From the NCBI RefSeq assembly GCF_901709675.1, contig NC_051101.1, positions 5,414,501 to 5,478,500 of the forward strand: a DNA stretch of 64,000 nt, read 5' to 3'. Of this stretch, positions 24,001-35,800 are shown piece by piece (positions within the stretch are counted from its first letter, which is position 1; each line of letters starts with the position of its first letter). Under the pieces are notes generated by a model. That model made no database searches. It saw only the letters and a program-made list of their open reading frames with translations, and was not told the DNA's origin. The stretch comes from Syngnathus acus (taxonomy: Eukaryota > Chordata > Actinopteri > Syngnathiformes > Syngnathidae). The position numbers and the translations under genes were made by a program.

Positions 24001-24577
24001 TGTATCCATATTGACTGAGGGCCTTTTAATCATAGGAGCAGAAATTGGCAGACAGAGGCGTTTGTAGTTATTTGCTCGTGTGCCAGCTGCACATCAAGCA
24101 CCCATAAATTCCATCTTACTTGACTAAAAATACCACTCATGATAGCAGTATTTCTAATGCAATGTACTATTTCTCTTTTTATTTTGATATTGATTTGACC
24201 TAGTCATTTATCATATACAGCATGCATGATAACCTCTGCTCCTCTGCCAAAATCATCTTTCATTTGAACTACTGAATCTTACTTTCTATTATCATGATAC
24301 AAGTATGTGATGCAGCATTAAAATTCAAAACATACTTTACTCTGTATCTTTGTTGTGCTCTCATGGCCTTAGTCCTGCAAAGAAAAAAAAATCCCTCTCA
24401 GTATTTGCCCCGATTGATAAGGTAGCCTTTAACAATCAAGAGAATTTTATAAGCTCCAAATTCATTAAGAGTTGGGATTTGTATTTCTGCTGTATCACAA
24501 GGTCAGCAGAGCCTGCAGTAAATAAAATATGTGTAATGTTGACTGTGGTGGGTGTTTGACTCAAATTTCATTAATTA

Positions 24578-24884
24578 CCGTATATTCCGCACTATAAGGC
24601 GCACCGGATTATAAGGCGCACCTTCAATGAATGGCCCGTTTTAAAACTTTGTCCATATATAAGGCGCACCGGATTATAAGGCGCACCTTCAATAAATGGC
24701 CTATTTTAAAACTTTGTCCATATGTAAGATATATACATTTGGCCCGCGGGCCGGACTTTGGACACGCCTGCTGCAGTGGCTCAATATTGGTCCATATATA
24801 AGGCGCACCTGATTATAAGGCGCATTGTCGGCTTTTGAGAAAATTTGAGGTTTTTAGGTGCGCCTTATAGTGCGGAAAATACGG
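24578..24884. mobile_element. TA-flanked MITE, copy 1 (CCGTATTTTCCG family)
   Basis: Terminal inverted repeats of about 28 bp, starting CCGTATATTCCGCACTATAA and differing at one position between the ends, are flanked by TA on both sides. This suggests a Tc1/mariner-type target. The interior contains a 65-bp tandem duplication (24599-24663 and 24664-24728) and a GGCCCGCGGGCC block near 24740 that looks like a separate repeat fragment. There is no coding capacity. Confidence 0.85.
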
Positions 24885-24885
24885 T

Positions 24886-26670
24886 AAATGATTGAGACTG
24901 AAACGGGTGTATTATCATGAAGATTGATAAAACTTCAGAATTATATTTTTTATATTACAGATCCCGTAATGCATCAGGTTGATCGGATGATGGTTAAATA
25001 TGCCAGAAGTTTTATTTAAGGTCGCTAGTTGTGCAAAAAGGTTCCACACCTGCCACATTTCAGCTGTCAATTGTTAAATTAAATGAGTTTGAGTTAAAGT
25101 GAATTCGGCAATTAGTTCACATACTGTATCTGCAGGAAGGACAGAATAAAAGGTTAAAAAAAAGTAGCTCGATGACTGCGGCAAAAATGATCTATTTGTG
25201 GGTCTACAGAAGAGAAGTGTGGCTGACTGTTATCTCCTGTCCAATTTGCTCCCTGCTGTGAATCTGATAAAAATCCAAGACTTCACTGTACCCCTCCCAT
25301 CCCCTCCTCAAAATTATTTGAGCTGCAGCCAGTGGACAGGTTTCAAACAGAAGCTTTTACCAACAAAGTCTCATATTCACTTGTATGAATTTCATTATAC
25401 TCCAGTGGTCGCAAATACCAGAAAAGATCGGAACCATTTCATGGCACATGCAAATGAAGGCAAACGGCTCCCAAAATTGTAATGGGGTGCAGAGAGGTAT
25501 TATGGAAATGAGCTCAAGCAGCATTATGCCTTAAGGAAACCAACACTAACTGAATGTGTTATCCATCACTTGATATTTTTACTACTACTGCCAGGTTTGA
25601 TTTGAATTGAGAATTCTACTGAGATACTCCTTTTAAAGCCTTGTTCTCATAGCAGTCAAATTGAAAAAAGAACTAGTATGGCTTGTTAAGGACTACCCAC
25701 AGATATTTCGTTCATCTAGCAACTCGTCTTGTGTGCATGTAAAAAAATATGCAACCGCATGGCTCAGGCAAAGATTCCCCCTCACGCTTTTTCTGTCAGT
25801 CATATATCACCCCTGCAGCCTACCAGCTCTGTACATTGTAACTTTGTCATTGCACTTTAAGTTTAACACTTCAATCTTGTAAAATTCTTGGGTGGCATTT
25901 GTACAAAAACAGCAAAGGAAAATCATTTTTGAAAGGATTTGCACCGGCATGAAAGTGCGTTCCTCAATTGTCTCTGGCTCTCTGCTTGAACGGCTGTGAC
26001 TTGCAAGATTCATTTCATCCATCCCAAAGTTAAAGATTGTTATTCATGAGCACTTGTTTTCGCAGTCTCGCAATCTCCGCTGGTACATTGTGAAAATGGA
26101 TGGCCTCCCGTCGTAGTCAATTCCCCAAAGTGAGGCCTCCCTAGCACTGTGTCCCAGGGGGTACATACAGAACGTACAGGTGATTACAATGTTTCCACAG
26201 AGACCAACAGCCAGGAGTCCTCCACACACACATCCATGAGATTTTTGCCCCGCCACGCCTCAAGCAATGCTTGGCAGCACATTGTAATCACTGTGGAAAC
26301 AAGGATCGAATGGTCTTGGGAGGTGGGTGAATAAAACAAATGAGCACGTTCTGCTGTATAATCCCAGTTGACACCTTCGCCGGTCCACTCAGTGGCCCTT
26401 TTGTGCTTGTTAGCAATAGTCTCCAAACACCGTCAACATCTAAATGGCCAGCCATTGACTTATGATGTCAGTGCTTGTAGTGGGCAGCATCTCCCTGGAC
26501 TGTGAGCTGTCAGGGTTGCTGCCTGGAGCTCATTTGCAGACAAGAGGAGAACTGATGGCTGTTATTGCCAGCAAACATAGGCTTTGCTGATAGCAGTAGC
26601 CCAATTCAGTCAAGATTGTCTTTGGAATTTGAACTGTTTTAGTCTGCTCACTAATAATACATATTTTATT
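24886..26670. other. Intergenic, no gene recognised
   Basis: Open frames are short and unconvincing. The one structure noted is a 13-bp inverted repeat with arms at 26180-26192 and 26279-26291. Confidence 0.4.
26180..26300. repeat. 13-bp inverted repeat with shared TTTCCACA motif
   Basis: GTGATTACAATGT at 26180-26192 and its exact reverse complement at 26279-26291. Each arm adjoins a TTTCCACA-type motif (26192-26200 and, inverted, 26292-26300), but on opposite sides of the 13-mer, so the blocks are permuted. Function unknown. Confidence 0.6.
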
Positions 26671-26674
26671 TCAG

Positions 26675-27440
26675 AATCAGAATCATCTCTGTTGGCCAAA
26701 TATGTAAGAACAGACTTGAAAATTTTCTCTGGCCATAGAGGACGAGTATTGCTGATATTGATACCAATACGTACTTTACAATAATTAAGGTAGATGCATC
26801 AAATTGCCAATAAACGTTTTCGTGATGTTTGCCTTTTTATGTTATATATAATATTTGTTGGAATAATGTGTTGGTTTTAGTTCCATAGCGCCTGCCTGAA
26901 GGAAGGACCTGCACGAGGTGGTCACCAGGATGTGGAGGATTGAAGATCATTTTGACTGCCCGTGTGTTAGTTTTCAGCGTGCAAGTCCTCAAGAGTGGGT
27001 AAGAGGGAAGCGCCGGTCTTGGCAGTCCTGAATGTTCGTTGCAGCCGGAGTTAGCCGTTCTTTGTGGCAGCACTTAACCAGACTGTGATGGATGAACACA
27101 GGACTGATTCAATGACTGCCTCAACAGCTCCTGTGGCAAGCCGTGCTTCCTCAGCAGTTAGAGGAATTACATCTCCTGCTGGGCCTTTTTACAGATGGAA
27201 TTGATGATCTTCTCTCACTGAAGAGATTAATTCATGGGAATTTGAAGGTCTTGATGGACGTTCGACACAGAAAAATAGGACAGCGTAACGAACAATGTTT
27301 CTTGAAGTTCACAATCATCTTTATAGCATGTTCAGCTCCAAGTGGTGTTGGCTGCAACAGAGCACCAGTCAATATGCAGACTCGTCATCGTCGTTCATGA
27401 GGCCGATGATTGTGGTAGTGTCTTCAGACTTTGGGGGTTT
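26675..27440 (-). pseudogene. Decayed LINE reverse transcriptase, 3' part
   Basis: On the minus strand, interrupted frames read EDTTTIIGLM (decayed FADDTT box), INSICKKAQQ, VIESVLCSSITVW, LQRTFRTAKTG and PPHPGDHLVQVLPSGRRYG. These are the ordered C-terminal blocks of CR1/L2-like fish LINEs. Stops and frameshifts show it is dead. The left part (about 26675-26880) resembles the usual 3' tail that follows this ORF. Confidence 0.8.
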
Positions 27441-27479
27441 GTGTTGAAGTGCACTTGTGTGGAGGGCGGGGATGGACAA

Positions 27480-28010
27480 CTGGCAGCTTGCAGGTAGATT
27501 GATTTTTATAATAAACACATACAAAAAAAAAAAAACATTTTGTATAACATTATTTTAACCCCCCCTGGAAAAACATGTTTTCCATCGGAGAAAAAAAATG
27601 GAAACTATCCCAAATATTTTTTTAAATTACTGAAGAAAATCGGTGTAAATCTGCGACTGAAATTTTAAGTTGTAATATCACCGTTCACCAGTAAATAGCA
27701 GACATGGCTTAGTTACAACATCAGTAAGCCCATTTTTCCAGGGTGGATTTGGAATAATATACAGGAAAAACATAATATCTCAACAATATTAAAATTAAAA
27801 AGTTGAATCTTGTGAAAAAATGCACAAAATGTTCAGCAATTTTGTGCCATCCTTGAATGATAATTTTTATGTCGAATACTTGTTGTTGGGTTAGGCCATT
27901 GAGAAATGTATTATGAAAAATGAAATATATTAAGAGCACAACATTTGCACATGTGTACACAATATATTTTGTCCATATTTAAAATGGCATTTCTGTCATA
28001 CACCGCTTAC
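27480..28010. other. AT-rich sequence separating two parts of a LINE
   Basis: AT-rich sequence with a poly(A) tract near 27520. It separates the 3' and 5' RT pieces of what looks like one minus-strand LINE copy, so it may be a later insertion. No family was recognised. Confidence 0.4.
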
Positions 28011-28019
28011 AAAGTGTGT

Positions 28020-28345
28020 GGTCCTATGTCGGCTCCCAGTAGCACTGATTGACTGAAAATTGTGGCCCGCTCCAATATTTATCCAGCCCATACCAGGTGT
28101 AGAGAGAGAAGAGCAGCAACATCCTTTGGAGGGCCCTGGTGATGATGGTGCATGTGGATGATGTTGTCCCACCTGCTGTGTCCTGCCCATCAGGAAGATT
28201 TAGCTCCACTGGCAGATGGTAGGAGTTCAGGGTGGATAGTGTTGAATGCAGAGCTGAAGTCCAAGATCCTAACATAGGTCCCTGTGATGTCAAGGTGTTC
28301 CAGGATGAAGTGTCGCCCACGTTGATTCCATGATCCACCGCCTTC
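28020..28345 (-). pseudogene. Decayed LINE reverse transcriptase, 5' part
   Basis: The minus strand reads an LEHLDITGTYVRILDFSSAF-like block, with DFSSAFNTIHPELL a hallmark RT motif A region. Downstream there is a degraded remnant of the SPQGCVLSP block. It has the same orientation as, and complementary content to, the fragment at 26675-27440. Confidence 0.75.
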
Positions 28346-29630
28346 GAGCTAAAATTTCACATATATACTGAAATGTATGATTTGTTCTTTTAGCCGATTT
28401 ATGATTTATTTTACGGATAATATCATCTTTAATCTGTTATGACACTGGCACACACCTGAAAGCTAAACGATAGATGGTGAAAAATTCGGACACAGGGATA
28501 CTAGAAAACTTTGTTTTTGCGTAGCCGTATAGCTTTTCATACTACATTAAACTGCTTGGAATGCAACTCATCAAATTTTATGGTGCAGAATAAGTAGGCG
28601 CCCAACCTGACATTCAAAACCATGATGAGCTGGCACCTATAAAAACCCCCTTAACCAACAATACTGTACCCTTCTGACAACCATGTTTGTTTAGCCACAT
28701 TTAAAATGCCGGTCCTATTTTCTTGTGTTGAGAGACAGACAGGCAGGTCATCAGACTGCCAGAGAACCATAATTACATTCACAACACAACACTGGTCTGC
28801 TGCTCCGCAAACACCAGGTAAGTTGCCCCGGTGAATGACCTTTCCGTCCGAAAAAGGCGATCTAAGACTGTCATAGGGTTAGAAAGGACGAGGATTTACA
28901 ATGTGAAGATTTTCAGTGCCAGTTCCCTGAATCAGCCTGATATGCCATTAATGCCTCTGAGGCCATATACTTTGTCTGGATTTTGTAGGGCATTGCTGAC
29001 CTCCACAACTTATCATCACCCCCTCAGCATCCCACCTCTACGTGAGGTGCCTCGTTTTCTCTAATGTGGATTTATGACGCTGTACATTAGGTGCTTTGGA
29101 AGCAACTCTCCCATTGAGCCATACTCGACTTAATGAAGACGGATCTGAGCTGACAGCGCCGCAGCCTCTCTGAGGCTATAGCTCAGCTTTCGTTTCGTTC
29201 GCCACATGGACTTGAGGGACGCATTCGAGGAAACGCAACAAAGCATTGTGAGACAGACTAAATGTGATACTACTAAGAGTCAAACAATACATTTTTGAGA
29301 GCAAGTGTTTCAGGAATGAATGAGGCTTTTTGTTTCTTCCAAATGCTGAATATATCTAACTGAGGATCTAGAATCATAATAATAAACTGACCTTTTGTGG
29401 CTAACATTTTACATTTTTACGTTGACAGTAAAGACTAAATCATTTCTCTATAATGTGTTTTATAGATTAATTTTTAAATAGATTTAATAACAACCATTTT
29501 AAACGGCAAATTAGTGATACAATTGATAAACAACTATTCTTCTCAACATCTATGTAACTGTAGGAAATTGCTAATATCTTTTCCATTTGCGCAACAACTG
29601 TTTGACGTTTTCAGAGTAAGTTTCCGATGC
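28346..29630. other. Intergenic, nothing recognised
   Basis: No gene, RNA or repeat could be supported. Confidence 0.4.
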
Positions 29631-29631
29631 A

Positions 29632-29990
29632 GGGCGGCACGGTGCTCGACTGGTTTGCACGTCCGCCTCACAGTGCAGAGGTTCAATTCCGGCTCTGACC
29701 TTCCTGTGTGGAATTTGCATGTGCTCCCCGTGCAGGGGTCGGTTTCTTTTGGTTACTTCGGTTTCCTCCAGCGTTTCAAAAACATGCATGGTAGGCTGAT
29801 TGAGCACTCCAAATTGCCTGTAGGTGTGAGTGTGAGTGCAGATGGTTGTTCATCTCTGTCTGCCCTCCGATTGGCTCGCGACCAGTTCAAGGTGTCCCCC
29901 CTCTAAAACCCAAAGACTGCTGGGAAAGGCTCCAGCCCACCCGCAACCCTCTTGAGGAAAAGCGGTTCAAATAATGGATACTGGATGGAT
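29632..29990 (+). mobile_element. SINE-like retroposon, copy 1
   Basis: Starts GGGCGGCACGGTGCTCGACT and has a B-box-like GGTTCAATTCC about 60 bp in, as in tRNA-derived SINEs. It continues through the conserved body (TTTGCATGTGCTCCCCGTGC, AAAACATGCATGGTAGGCTG) and ends in GGAT-type simple repeats. This is a very abundant fish repeat. Flanking duplications could not be seen for this copy. Some of its frames are open (130 codons) but are not genes. Confidence 0.7.
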
Positions 29991-30917
29991 TTCTACATAA
30001 TAATTGAAGTGTGACAATGAAGCATCTCCGCCAATAATCTTTTGGACATGCACGGACAAATTTCTTGGGTCAATTTCCCAGAGTTGACTAGGATATCTAA
30101 TCAATGTGCCATCTCTAATGCAGTTTCTATGCATTGGCGATAAATGCAGAACCCACTGTGCTTATTTTACTGTACCATGAAGGATATGCTTTAAGCATCT
30201 TAAAACTGCTAAACTGATTAATTGCGTGGGCATGCTAATTTCATTGCCATCCAATGTTTTTATGCATATTTGTCTCTTTAATGAACTAATACTTTGACAT
30301 GCCTGCTCAGAAGATTGCTGGCCATCAGCTTGTGCAGTTTCATACACAGCAAAAGCTTTTTCCTCTCTCCCTGGGTTTAATATCTGAACAGTCACATTAC
30401 TTCACGTGCAGCAGAATGCAAGAGCACGTTAAGGTAGGGATCTGATGATTATTGTTTTGTAAAAATATACATGATATAAACAAACATATGGGGCACCTAA
30501 AAACAACCACACTTTGACAACAAACAAGCCAAATACTGGAAGATTGCATGAGAATAATTAGAAGGTGACATTGTCCGGTTGGCATGGAAGCGACTAGGCA
30601 AGTTGTAGTTATTAGATTAACGGCTGCTGTCTGTTTGTTTTCAGTTGTTGGAAACCTGATCAGGACGAGATAACACTTTCTATCCTGAGCTCATGGAAAC
30701 ATTTTCTGCACCCTGTGATATCCTCTGAACGCCTGAAAATGCTTTGATCTGATCATGACTAATGTAGGCCAGAACCCTTTTTGAAATTTTTGAAATGTGA
30801 AAAGAGCCGCTCTGTGAGGGGAAGTCAAGGACGGATTTTCTTTACAATATATCTTCTTTTTCTTTCTTTTCTTTTCTTTTTGAATTGTGAAGGGTAGGAG
30901 GAGAGTCACTGAATATA

Positions 30918-31200
30918 ACCATCCATTTTTTGTACCGCTTGTTCCCACGAGAGTCGCAGGCATCATCAGGCAGGGGACACCCTGAACCGGTTGCCAGCCA
31001 ATCACAGGGCGGGAAATTTGGAGTGCTCAATCAGCCTACCAAGCATGTTTTGTAGGAGGAAATCGGAGTGCCCAGAGAAAACCCACGCAGGTACGGGGAG
31101 AACATGCAAACTCCACACAGGGAGGGCCGTAGGTGAAAATCGAACCCGCTCCCTCAGAACTGTCAGGCAGACATGCTAACCAGTGCATCATCATGCCGCC
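30918..31200 (-). mobile_element. SINE-like retroposon, copy 2, with 12-bp target-site duplication
   Basis: Same family as the element at 29632 but in the opposite orientation. It begins (minus strand) at GGCGGCATGATGATGCACTG and ends in the CCATCCATTTTTT tail. It is flanked by perfect direct repeats TCACTGAATATA at 30906-30917 and 31201-31212. A 12-bp duplication fits LINE-driven retroposition rather than a cut-and-paste DNA transposon. Confidence 0.85.
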
Positions 31201-31212
31201 TCACTGAATATA

Positions 31213-32470
31213 GTGACAACCTTTTTGAGTTGGGAACAATGAAAACAATTCACTGCTTTTGTTTGCTTGCATTATTGAAATGCGTGCACATCGAAATAAA
31301 AGCAATGCATAATTGACCATTTATTTATTTTGACTTTCCAAAAACTTCAGAGACTTAATGAAATGGGCTGGATGTGGCCCGTGGGCCCGACTTTGCCCAG
31401 ATGTGCTGTAAGTTCATTCATAGTTTGTTGGGCTGGGAAAAAAAACAAGCAGCACTGTATCTGAGGAGGGAATATTTCTGCTTTTGATGTGGTTATATAA
31501 ATGATAACCAAAATACTATATTGAAAATACCATTTTATGACATAGTGAAGTTCAGCAGACCTAAAAAAAACATTTTATTAATTAATAACTGACAGTGCCC
31601 AACAGTGTAATAGCACATCATTTGATGAAAATTTTGTATTGGACCCTCGCACACATATATGTCATTAAAAATAAAAAAGCAATACCTGTGCGCAAATTTG
31701 CTTTTTGAAGAGAAACCTTTCATAATACACAATAACTCACAATTACCCCTCTTCAAATACTTTACACCACGTGAAAGCAAAAATGTGTTTATACATGTGT
31801 GTGCAACTGTAGAGTGATTATACAGTGGTTACACTGAGGGAAGCACTGTCACAAACTTAATGATGTATTTGGAGCATGTGATGCCACAGGGTCCTCAGGC
31901 AATACTATAAAATGCTTGGTAAAACATTTTAGAGCATTGCAGGTTGTCACAGTGATTAACAACCTCAGTGACACAGCAGCAAAGCAGCGGGATCAGAGAC
32001 AGCTTGAAGAAGCTTGACTCTACCACCCTGTGAGACTTCTACAAGGTCATATGGTAAAACACCCTCCTTTGCAAGTGTGTACTCTTCTTTTTTTTTCTCT
32101 CTTTAAATTAGAATGCTCAGCAGGCCTTGAAGAAACCGTCTCACAGCGTCTAAAGCGAGTATGACAGTTCTCTTCCTGCCATTAATCTGTTATGTGTTCA
32201 GGTCTTCCTTTTGCAGTAGTGTACGCACAGTGGAAACAGGAATCTGTCCTTTTTTTTACCGTGCATCTTTGCTGCGCTTTATATAATCAAGATAGATTTG
32301 ATAACCTACTCTTTGGATATGTTTTCCATTTCAGCAAAAACACTGCATACTTTCACAGTAGATGAAATGAAATGACATTAAATGACCAAAATTTGTGCGG
32401 GGCATATTTGTCAATGGAGAGGGTTGGTGGGGTAGTGGAGAAAAAGATTTGCCGATCTACACCAAAATTT
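31213..32470. other. Intergenic with a small repeat fragment
   Basis: No gene was seen. Near 31372-31415 a GTGGCCCGTGGGCCCGACTTTG block matches the fragment inside the MITE at 24740, so it is probably the edge of a dispersed repeat. Confidence 0.35.
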
Positions 32471-32479
32471 GTGGCAGAA

Positions 32480-32830
32480 CTAATTTAGTGCTCCATGTTA
32501 ACGGGCTTGCTAACAACGCCCTGAGCATCAGACAGTTCCTGGCAAGAAGATAACTGTTCTGGAGAAAGCTCTCTACTCATTCAACCTTGCTCTGTGTGAT
32601 TTTTCTTTCCCTCGATGGCACGCTTGAGGGGGTCATCAAGGAGACCCGTTTTGAGCTGAGGAGAATCCTTTCATGCATAAAGGCATGACAGAAAAGGCTG
32701 GGAAAAGGACAGACTGCAGGGGCATTACCTCAAAGGGGAAAAATATGGACGTAGTTTGTAATTTGTACATGAAACATTATGCAAACACTCTTTAATATTT
32801 TTTGTGACACCAGTTCTTGAACCTTTCTGT
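32480..32830 (+). pseudogene. Decayed mariner-like transposase remnant
   Basis: Frame-shifting pieces read VNGLANNALSIRQFLARR, then YSFNLALCDFSFPRW, then KAGKRTDCRGITSKG. These correspond in order to the mariner blocks HDNAPAHNALSIRQFL, YSPDLAPCDFFLFP and the C-terminal KRW..CI..KGEYFEG. The first catalytic Asp (HDN) has become Val. The second (PCDFF) survives but lies in a different frame. The sequence after the ORF also resembles a mariner 3' end. No terminal repeats were located. Confidence 0.7.
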
Positions 32831-32839
32831 CACACCTTG

Positions 32840-35800
32840 AAATTAAGGTGATTTTTTTTCAGGTAACTTAATTGCTTATTTTTCTGATACATTTTTATCA
32901 TGCAAAAAACAGGAATTGAAAACAAATATTGCCTTACTTCCTTCCTCCTTAACCTGCAGCAACAGGCTTTTGAATTTTTACAGCCTCAGTAGAGGTCAAG
33001 TCACCTGCTTGACTGATGAAGGCCAGAGCTGGACCGAGATATTGGTGTTTTATAAGTTGGAAAAAACAGGGACAGCACCAAAATGGGGCAATACAAACCA
33101 GGGAGCCTTAACGATGATAGCAACCTATTAAGAAAAGCAAGATATCCCTCATTCTTGGCCTTTTGAATTGTTTGATATTGGTTACAAGAATGATTTGTGG
33201 TGACTTTTGTTTTTTTAGTTCACAGTGTAGCAAAGTTATGGGAACATGATGTTTTGACAGCATAAAACGTAGGTATTTTCTGTTTTGGAAAAAGAAAAGA
33301 TAACGTATCTGTTTAAAAAGTATGATATGAAATAATGTGATATTTCTTTTTCTTCAAATTAAATGCATTGTTTATCATTTTCAGTTGTACTTGTGTATTT
33401 CAGAGGCTGTATTGTTTTTAACTTAAATATATGAGTTGAATCAATATTTGTACTTAAAAGTAATAACCTTTTACCTAAGGCAAGTCATCATTGTTAGTGG
33501 TTCAATACATGGCCAACATGTTCCAGACTCATTCAAATCAATACTTTCTAATGCCATATAGCCTCTTCATTGGATACAAAATGTGAAATTCTAGCCTGGC
33601 GAATAATATATGTAGCAGTTTTTAGTTAGGCAAATCTTGTGAGTATAATAAATAATAATAAATAATAATACATAAAGTTGGAATACAACACAGTGTATCC
33701 AAGGTGACTTTTATCTTCCTTCCTACTGCACTCGTCACCACTTTCATTTTGCATGAGTGAATAAATAAAAACACTGAAAACGCTATGATTAAAAACTATA
33801 AAAACCGCAACGCAAAAAGACACGAAGAATTATAAAGAACACGGGGAACAGGCTCAACTGAAATTACGACAACCAGAAAAAGACCGAAAGTGAGCCACAA
33901 ACTAAAGAAACATGGACAAGGGATCCTTGGTGATCCTTTGCACATACGGATGAAATGTATCATCCTGGAGTAGTGGAACATGAGCATCTTTGTATTGATA
34001 CAGAGATAATGCTTGAGGAAATGTCTACTTCAATGCACAAGCCAAGTTAAAATCACTCACATTGTCTCACTTTGCATGAGCCAATCCGGCTCTTTGAGCA
34101 AATTCCAATCATACATAATGAAGCATCAAACACCAGGTTTTTCTCACTCCTTATTCTTATTGTCCTTTCCCAAGATTTTAGATTTGTGAGAAAAAAATTC
34201 CTACAATTCATCGGGGTGAAGAAAATGAGCAGGTCAGGAAGGATTAATGACTCCCTCTAAAATTCTTTCAACATTGTTGGGACTAAAATAAGCGGAAAAC
34301 CTGAGAGGACATGTTTTGTAAAGCCTCTCTGAGTAGAAAGCCTAAATGTGTGGCATTACGTGTCAATTATTCTGCAACTCCAAATCACTGACACATCAGA
34401 AATGCAATGAAGTCTCTGTCGAGTTTTTCCCGAGTTAAAATAAGCCACGGGCAATTCATCATTTCCGTTTAAATTTAGGCCTGAAAAGATATTTCTATAC
34501 TTTTACGGCTCCCAGAAGATAAATCTTGACGGCGTGGGTGAGTCCCTGACATTCTGACCGAATCACATGAAGAAAGATGGTGTCGCAATTATACTGAGTT
34601 AAGTACAAATGAATAGGCTGTTTTAATAAAGGAAAAATATGCAGGTTTTGGCAAAATTTGCAAGGAAATAAACTTGACTATAAATTTGTGAGGGAGTCTC
34701 ACATTTCTTGACCAGATGTGATCTGACCAATGCTGGCATGGTTACAAGCTCTTAAGCCACAGGCAACAATAATGCGTTGGAGCACTGATGTTACAAAGAG
34801 CGATATGAAATGTGAACAACATATCAACTGTGCATCTGCAACACAACAAACACATCAGTGCTGCTGGTGGCCAAAGCGTTGGAGTTGAGGGTTGATAATA
34901 TTTACGTGCCTCCTATATGTGCCCATTGTGATAAATAACATGAGTGCGAGCTTCGCTTTCTCCATGCTCCACTCTCCAGCAGCACTTTTCTGTGATAATG
35001 GTGCTTCCCAAATGATAAAAGTGATAGCAGATAACAAGCAGCGGCAGAAGAAAATGAAAGGGAAACGGCTACTGCGGTACAATCCTGAGTTTGAGACTCT
35101 GACAGCCTTAAAGACATCACTAAAACATCAGAGTTCTTAGGTGGAGAGACAAAAGCTACAAATTATGCTTGATGTGAGCTACGTCAAAAGATATTGTTCA
35201 CACACTTGAAATAAATGCCAAAGATACAAATTACCCAAAACTTCTCAGTCACGAAAATCCTGCACTGCTCTTTTGTTATTGTTTAGCAATTGAGATACAC
35301 TGAATGTTTCTGACAAGCGGTGGATTTTCTCCTGATAAAATGCTTCAGGGGATTTTAAAATGTGTGGTGATGAACCTCAAGATAAGAAACCACAACAAAT
35401 TATTTTTGACTCTGACTATGAAGCACTTATTTAGTTTTCCATGGAGCATTCTAGCTAATTTGAAGGTGGGCATGGGGTTACCACAGTGTCTCGTCAAAAG
35501 ACATAATCTGCTTTCTCGAGAAGGTAATAACAGCACCAATTAAAAAAACAACAAACCACTCTCTCTCTCTTTCTCTCTCTGATTTTTTGTCAAATGACAA
35601 CTGAGCCACTTGAGAAATTAAAGCCTAAATTCTGATTTGGTTACAGACATGAATGAACTCCGTGTTCTGACCCAAACAAAGCAGAAGACATTTGCTTTAT
35701 TGAACATGACTAACAATTTCATCCCCAAGACAAGTTGAACCAAAAAAGATGAGATGTAGATGAGAATGACAGAAGACAGGCTGACCTGAAAGTAATGTAC

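Noticed and set aside
29514-29906. 130-codon plus-strand frame
   Set aside because: It lies almost wholly within the SINE-like repeat at 29632-29990.
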